38,892 bases of DNA from an uncultured Amylibacter sp. (lineage in GTDB: Bacteria; Pseudomonadota; Alphaproteobacteria; Rhodobacterales; Rhodobacteraceae), in assembly GCA_905182285.1 (NCBI GenBank), contig CAJJAY010000054.1, positions 1 through 38,892 on the forward strand, written 5' to 3'. A program made the position numbers and the translations under genes. Below the pieces are notes generated by a model. That model saw nothing but the letters and a program-made list of their open reading frames with translations. It did not search any database and was not told where the DNA came from. Positions 34,840 to 38,892 of this stretch are shown piece by piece. Position 1 is the stretch's first letter, and every line of letters begins with the position of its first letter.

Positions 34840-35418
34840 ATGCGTTATAAAATCAGCGGAAAACAAATCAATATTGGCGAAAGTTTAAAAACACATGTTG
34901 AAATGGAAGTTTCTGATATCCTTAAAAAATATGCTGAAAGGCCCACTGATGCACTTATAACATTTTCAAAAGAATCTCATGAATTTGTTTGTGAAACTGC
35001 CGTACATCTTTCTACTGGAATAACAGTGAATTCAAAAGCAAAAACAAATGATATTTATACATGCTTTGACAAATCTGCTAAAAGAATTGAAACACAGTTA
35101 AGGCGCTATAATCGTCGATTAAAAGATCATGCAAATCTTCGCACAACACCCATTGAATCCTTTGAAGCTTCGTCGTATATCATCGCCGCAGATCAAAATA
35201 ATGATGTTAATTTAGAAGCTGAAACATTAACACCAATTATTATTGCAGAAATGGAAACAGGAATTAAAGAATTTTCCGTTGGGGAAGCGGTTATGCAAAT
35301 GGAATTAGCTGATGAGGCTGTTCTTATTTTCAAGAATGAAAGCCATAATAGGCTAAATGTTGTCTATAAACGCAAAGACGGAAATATTGGTTGGATTGAT
35401 CCTCTAAATATGAAATAG
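34840..35418 (+). CDS. hpf: Ribosome hibernation-promoting factor, long form
   Basis: A 192-residue protein that binds the 30S subunit and pairs ribosomes into inactive 100S dimers in starvation. The N-terminal domain (about 1-100) begins MRYKISGKQINIGESLKTHVE and has the basic KSAKRIETQLRRYNRRLKDH helix. The C-terminal dimerisation domain (about 130-190) holds VGEAVMQMELADEAVLIFKN and LNVVYKRKDGNIGWIDP. This is the long form, not the short E. coli type. A GGAG site precedes the ATG. ptsN follows after 26 bases. Confidence 0.95.
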   Translation: MRYKISGKQINIGESLKTHVEMEVSDILKKYAERPTDALITFSKESHEFVCETAVHLSTGITVNSKAKTNDIYTCFDKSAKRIETQLRRYNRRLKDHANLRTTPIESFEASSYIIAADQNNDVNLEAETLTPIIIAEMETGIKEFSVGEAVMQMELADEAVLIFKNESHNRLNVVYKRKDGNIGWIDPLNMK

Positions 35419-35444
35419 GGGGCACAAATACTAAGGATATTGGA

Positions 35445-35909
35445 ATGGATCTTAGAGATATAATGAATGCCGATGCAGTTCGGTTTTCATCTCACACAAG
35501 CTGTAAAAAACGACTATTGCAGGACATTTCTGAACAGGCAGCGTCTGTTTATGGATTAAATGCACAAGAGGTTTTATCTGCACTTACAGAGCGTGAGAGA
35601 CTTGGATCAACTGGTGTAGGAAAGGGCGTAGCCATTCCACACGCTCGTTTTAATGGATTAGATCGTGTTTATGGTTTTTTTACTCGTTTAGAAAAACCTG
35701 TAGACTTTGACGCAGTTGATCGAGAGCCTGTAGACTTAATCTTTACCATTCTTGCACCTGAAAAAGAAGGTGCTGAGCATCTTAAAGCTTTAGCCTTAGT
35801 TTCAAGAACTTTCCGTTCAGAGAGTACATGTGCAAAATTACGCTCAAATGCAGATTCTTCAACTTTGTATGCATTGCTTACTCAATTAGACACCATACAA
35901 GCAGCTTAG
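35445..35909 (+). CDS. ptsN: PTS IIA-like nitrogen regulatory protein PtsN
   Basis: EIIA-Ntr of 154 residues, the end phosphoacceptor of the nitrogen phosphotransferase chain and a regulator of potassium and nitrogen functions. The phosphorylated His is His66 in GVAIPHARFNG, and the surrounding LGSTGVGKG fits the family. Its placement after hpf is conserved in proteobacteria. It ends 9 bases before the convergent kdsB. Confidence 0.95.
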   Translation: MDLRDIMNADAVRFSSHTSCKKRLLQDISEQAASVYGLNAQEVLSALTERERLGSTGVGKGVAIPHARFNGLDRVYGFFTRLEKPVDFDAVDREPVDLIFTILAPEKEGAEHLKALALVSRTFRSESTCAKLRSNADSSTLYALLTQLDTIQAA

Positions 35910-35918
35910 TAATTCTAT

Positions 35919-36701
35919 CTATGAAATTCCAAGCCTCTTAAGCATTGAGTTTACTTTTGGGACGTCAGAGGGATTGTTTACTTCCCAAAAAGCACGTCCC
36001 ATGCCATCAACCTCAACACAGTTAATGTAACCACCATTTTCTAAAAATCGTAACTGTTCTAATCCTTCTCCATCTTCTAGTGGTCCAACTGACCAACTAA
36101 TATATTCTTTCAATGCTTTGGGCTTATAGGCATAAATGCCTACATGGTGGTAAATTGGTGTATCTTTTGTATTAGAATATGGAAGTACTTCTTTTGAAAA
36201 ATATAATGCTTTATTATTTTTATCAAATATAGCGGTTGTACCTCCGACACGACCCATTGAGCGATCCTCTTTGAGGGCAGATATAGTTTCTTTGTCACAC
36301 TTTAAAACAGGTGTAGCCATATCCGCATCTACATTTGTTTTAAAGCTGTCTATTAAGTCCTGAACAAACCAGGCAGGACTTAATGGAGCATCTCCTTGTA
36401 AATTTACAATTAAATCATATTCGAAATCCATAAAAGATATAGCTTCAGCACAACGTTCGGTTCCATTTGCACAATTAGATGAAGTCATTACAACTTCTGC
36501 ACCAAATCCTTTAGCTGCTTGTTTGATTCTGATATCATCTGTTGCTACTACAACATCAACATTTTTTACAGATTTTGCTGCTTCCCAACTTCTTTGTATT
36601 AAAGATTTAGTTTTCCCGTCTGCACCAGTTAATTCAACCAATGGCTTTCCTGGAAATCTAGATGATTCAAACCGAGCAGGTACAACTATTAATACTTTCA
36701 T
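35919..36701 (-). CDS. kdsB: 3-deoxy-manno-octulosonate cytidylyltransferase
   Basis: Activates Kdo with CTP for LPS core synthesis. The 260-residue protein has the nucleotidyltransferase start VLIVVPARFESSRFPGKPL, then VVATDD, LIVNLQGDAPL and a C-terminal VDGMGRAFWEVNNPSDV. It lies 2 bases downstream of cysQ on the same strand, so they are cotranscribed. It belongs functionally with the lpt genes across the convergent boundary. Confidence 0.95.
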   Translation of the reverse strand: MKVLIVVPARFESSRFPGKPLVELTGADGKTKSLIQRSWEAAKSVKNVDVVVATDDIRIKQAAKGFGAEVVMTSSNCANGTERCAEAISFMDFEYDLIVNLQGDAPLSPAWFVQDLIDSFKTNVDADMATPVLKCDKETISALKEDRSMGRVGGTTAIFDKNNKALYFSKEVLPYSNTKDTPIYHHVGIYAYKPKALKEYISWSVGPLEDGEGLEQLRFLENGGYINCVEVDGMGRAFWEVNNPSDVPKVNSMLKRLGIS

Positions 36702-36703
36702 AA

Positions 36704-37501
36704 TTAGGCCTTTTGTAAATTTACACCTGGAGAGTAGGCAATAAAAAATGGGTTTTCAAAAAGAGGTTTACCATAAACTAATGGTTGGTGATTATCATAA
36801 CGAACAACAAATCCACCTGCACCACTTAAGATTGCATGACCCGCAGCAGTGTCCCACTCCATTGTTCTACCTACTCGGGGATAAAGGTCTGCTTCACCAG
36901 CAGCTATTAAACAAAATTTCAATGATGATCCTGCAGCTCGGCTATCAGCAACATTATATTTTTCAATATATTTTTCTAAAGCCTCATCTCTATGAGATTT
37001 TGAAGCCACCACTATTAATTGGCTTGGATTTGGCTCTGATACAGAAATATATTTTATTTTACCTATTTCTTTTAATTCATGATGCCCAAACTCTTCGACT
37101 GATTTAAGATCTTTATCAGTATAGAATAAACGCTTTTTAGCCGGAGCATAAACAACCCCAATAATAGGAATACCTTTTGAAACAAAAGCTATATTTACAG
37201 TGAAATCGCCTCTTCTATGAATGAACTCTTTGGTTCCATCAAGTGGATCAACGATGAAAAATGTATCTGCTTTTTCACTATGAGTATTTGCTTGTTCTTC
37301 AGTAACTATTGGCACACCTGGAAATGCTTCCTTTAATCCAGAATAAATAATCTTATCAGCCGCTTCATCTGCAATAGTTACAGGACTATCGTCACTCTTA
37401 ATTTTTATTTCAAAATTATTTTGATTATAAACTTCCATAATCGACCTGCCAGCTTCAATAGCAAGCTTCCTGAAAGTAAAACAAATTTTTTCATTATCCA
37501 T
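36704..37501 (-). CDS. cysQ: 3'(2'),5'-bisphosphate nucleotidase CysQ
   Basis: An inositol-monophosphatase-fold enzyme of 265 residues that removes 3'-phosphate from PAP, a by-product of sulfate assimilation. The metal-binding residues are Glu in IVTEEQAN, the pair in IVDPLDGTKEFIHRRGDFTV and Asp in MEWDTAAGHAIL. The DGTKEF pattern favours CysQ over SuhB. It runs into kdsB with a 2-base gap. Confidence 0.94.
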   Translation of the reverse strand: MDNEKICFTFRKLAIEAGRSIMEVYNQNNFEIKIKSDDSPVTIADEAADKIIYSGLKEAFPGVPIVTEEQANTHSEKADTFFIVDPLDGTKEFIHRRGDFTVNIAFVSKGIPIIGVVYAPAKKRLFYTDKDLKSVEEFGHHELKEIGKIKYISVSEPNPSQLIVVASKSHRDEALEKYIEKYNVADSRAAGSSLKFCLIAAGEADLYPRVGRTMEWDTAAGHAILSGAGGFVVRYDNHQPLVYGKPLFENPFFIAYSPGVNLQKA

Positions 37502-37588
37502 AACTGTTACCTTGGGTGCAAATAATTCTTTGCTAAATAAACCAAATTAAACTTGAAATATACATTTAATAGATAATTTTAAGAGATT

Positions 37589-38206
37589 TTAATCAACAAC
37601 TCTGAGAGTAAGATTAATGCGGCCAGAATTTTTTAATAATTTAGATGTCCCAAACCTTATACGATCAACTCCATGATATTTCAGCCTGGCATTATCACCC
37701 ATCACGACGATATCACCAGAATTCAACCAAATAGATTCTGTTTTACCCCCTTTATCATTATTCCCAATCCTAAATAATGCGTCATCACCTAAAGAAATAG
37801 ATAACACTGGCCATTTGAAATCTGCCTCATCTTTATCTTGATGCAATCCCATTTTAGCACCTTCTGAATAATAGTTTATTAAACAACAGTCAGGGTTTCT
37901 ATCAGTTGAAATAAGTTTTTTCCATATAGATACTATAGAGTTTGGTATTTCTGGCCAATTATTACCATTTTTTTGACATTCTATATATCGATATCCGTTT
38001 CTATCTGAATGCCAACCATACTTTCCTGCTGAAGTCATCCTAACCGACATCTTGTTACCACTATGTACAACCGGTGAAAATAGTGGAGCTTTTTTTATAA
38101 TTTCACGTAAATCTGCAATTAATTCGTTCTGTTCATCAATATTTAAGGTTTCTTTAAAAATCTTAAATCCACGAATAACAAGATTAGGTTTTTGAAATGA
38201 TGACAT
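37589..38206 (-). CDS. alkB: AlkB-family alkylated-DNA repair dioxygenase
   Basis: An Fe(II)/2-oxoglutarate dioxygenase of 205 residues that removes methyl adducts such as 1-methyladenine from nucleic acid. The iron ligands are His122 and Asp124 in LHQDKDEAD and His178 in KYHGVDRIR. The 2-oxoglutarate-binding arginines are Arg196 and Arg202 in GRINLTLRVVD. NYYSEGAKMGLHQDKDE is a close AlkB hallmark. It diverges from dnaK. Confidence 0.95.
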   Translation of the reverse strand: MSSFQKPNLVIRGFKIFKETLNIDEQNELIADLREIIKKAPLFSPVVHSGNKMSVRMTSAGKYGWHSDRNGYRYIECQKNGNNWPEIPNSIVSIWKKLISTDRNPDCCLINYYSEGAKMGLHQDKDEADFKWPVLSISLGDDALFRIGNNDKGGKTESIWLNSGDIVVMGDNARLKYHGVDRIRFGTSKLLKNSGRINLTLRVVD

Positions 38207-38256
38207 AAATACAAATTAACAAAGCAAAAGAGTATGTAAATAGTTATAACTCGCTC

Positions 38257-38285
38257 TTGCAGGCTTTTAATTTCGGATATATATA
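38257..38285 (+). promoter_or_regulatory. Candidate dnaK promoter
   Basis: TTGCAG (38257-38262) and TATATA (38280-38285) are spaced 17 bases, giving a leader of roughly 85 bases. The sequence CTCTTGCAG resembles a -35 that either the housekeeping or heat-shock sigma factor could use; the -10 lacks the C-rich start typical of heat-shock promoters. Confidence 0.45.
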
Positions 38286-38351
38286 GCCGAACTAGTATTC
38301 GCATGGGCGGATATGGGATCGTAGTCAGGCGCCTATTGGGCTTGGCTCTAA

Positions 38352-38892
<541 letters not shown>

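Overview
The window is an AT-rich stretch (roughly one third G+C by eye) of an alphaproteobacterial chromosome, almost certainly from a marine planktonic member. Gene content points to the Rhodobacterales/Roseobacter side: a DUF2794 protein, an IalB-type exported protein directly upstream of rlmN, a CAP-domain lipoprotein, gltBD near uppP and an NDUFA9-like gene, and an rnd-lptC-lptA-lptB-hpf-ptsN run. The low G+C together with a proteorhodopsin resembles the streamlined NAC11-7/HTCC2255-type lineage; that assignment is inference, not a database result.

Layout. 1-4.3 kb: the start of a gamma-glutamyltransferase gene cut by the left edge, DUF2794, an M17 aminopeptidase coupled to an NlpC/P60 hydrolase, and a beta-carbonic anhydrase. 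4.3-9.9 kb: asd, the leuC-leuD-leuB block, and a rhizobial-type asparaginase. 10-14.5 kb: IalB-like protein, rlmN, two YkuD L,D-transpeptidases, a CAP lipoprotein and an SDR-like protein. 14.5-17 kb: queG, a glutathione S-transferase and mtgA. 17-25 kb: glutamate synthase gltB/gltD, uppP and an NDUFA9-like protein. 25.2-31.6 kb: a complete light-harvesting cassette on the minus strand, in transcription order proteorhodopsin, crtE, crtI, crtB, crtY, blh. 32.1-35.9 kb: short RNase D, LPS transport genes lptC/A/B, hibernation factor and ptsN. 36-38.2 kb: kdsB, cysQ and alkB. The right edge cuts dnaK.

The main system is the retinal photosystem. CrtE, CrtB, CrtI and CrtY should take prenyl diphosphates to beta-carotene, Blh should cleave that to retinal, and retinal should load onto a proton-pumping opsin whose key residues are all present and which carries the green-tuning Leu. 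The architecture is a known type. Its control regions hold the less explained signals: a tandem 20-bp-period palindrome upstream of the opsin, a 14/15-bp inverted repeat deeper in the AT-rich intergenic region, a 12-bp GC-capped hairpin between the opsin and crtE, and TTG start codons on crtI and crtB. CrtE also has an altered second Asp-rich motif.

I found no tRNA, rRNA, CRISPR array, insertion sequence or prophage. I did not find a clearly new multi-gene system; the best candidates for undescribed biology are the regulatory repeats and one 46-residue membrane ORF next to blh.
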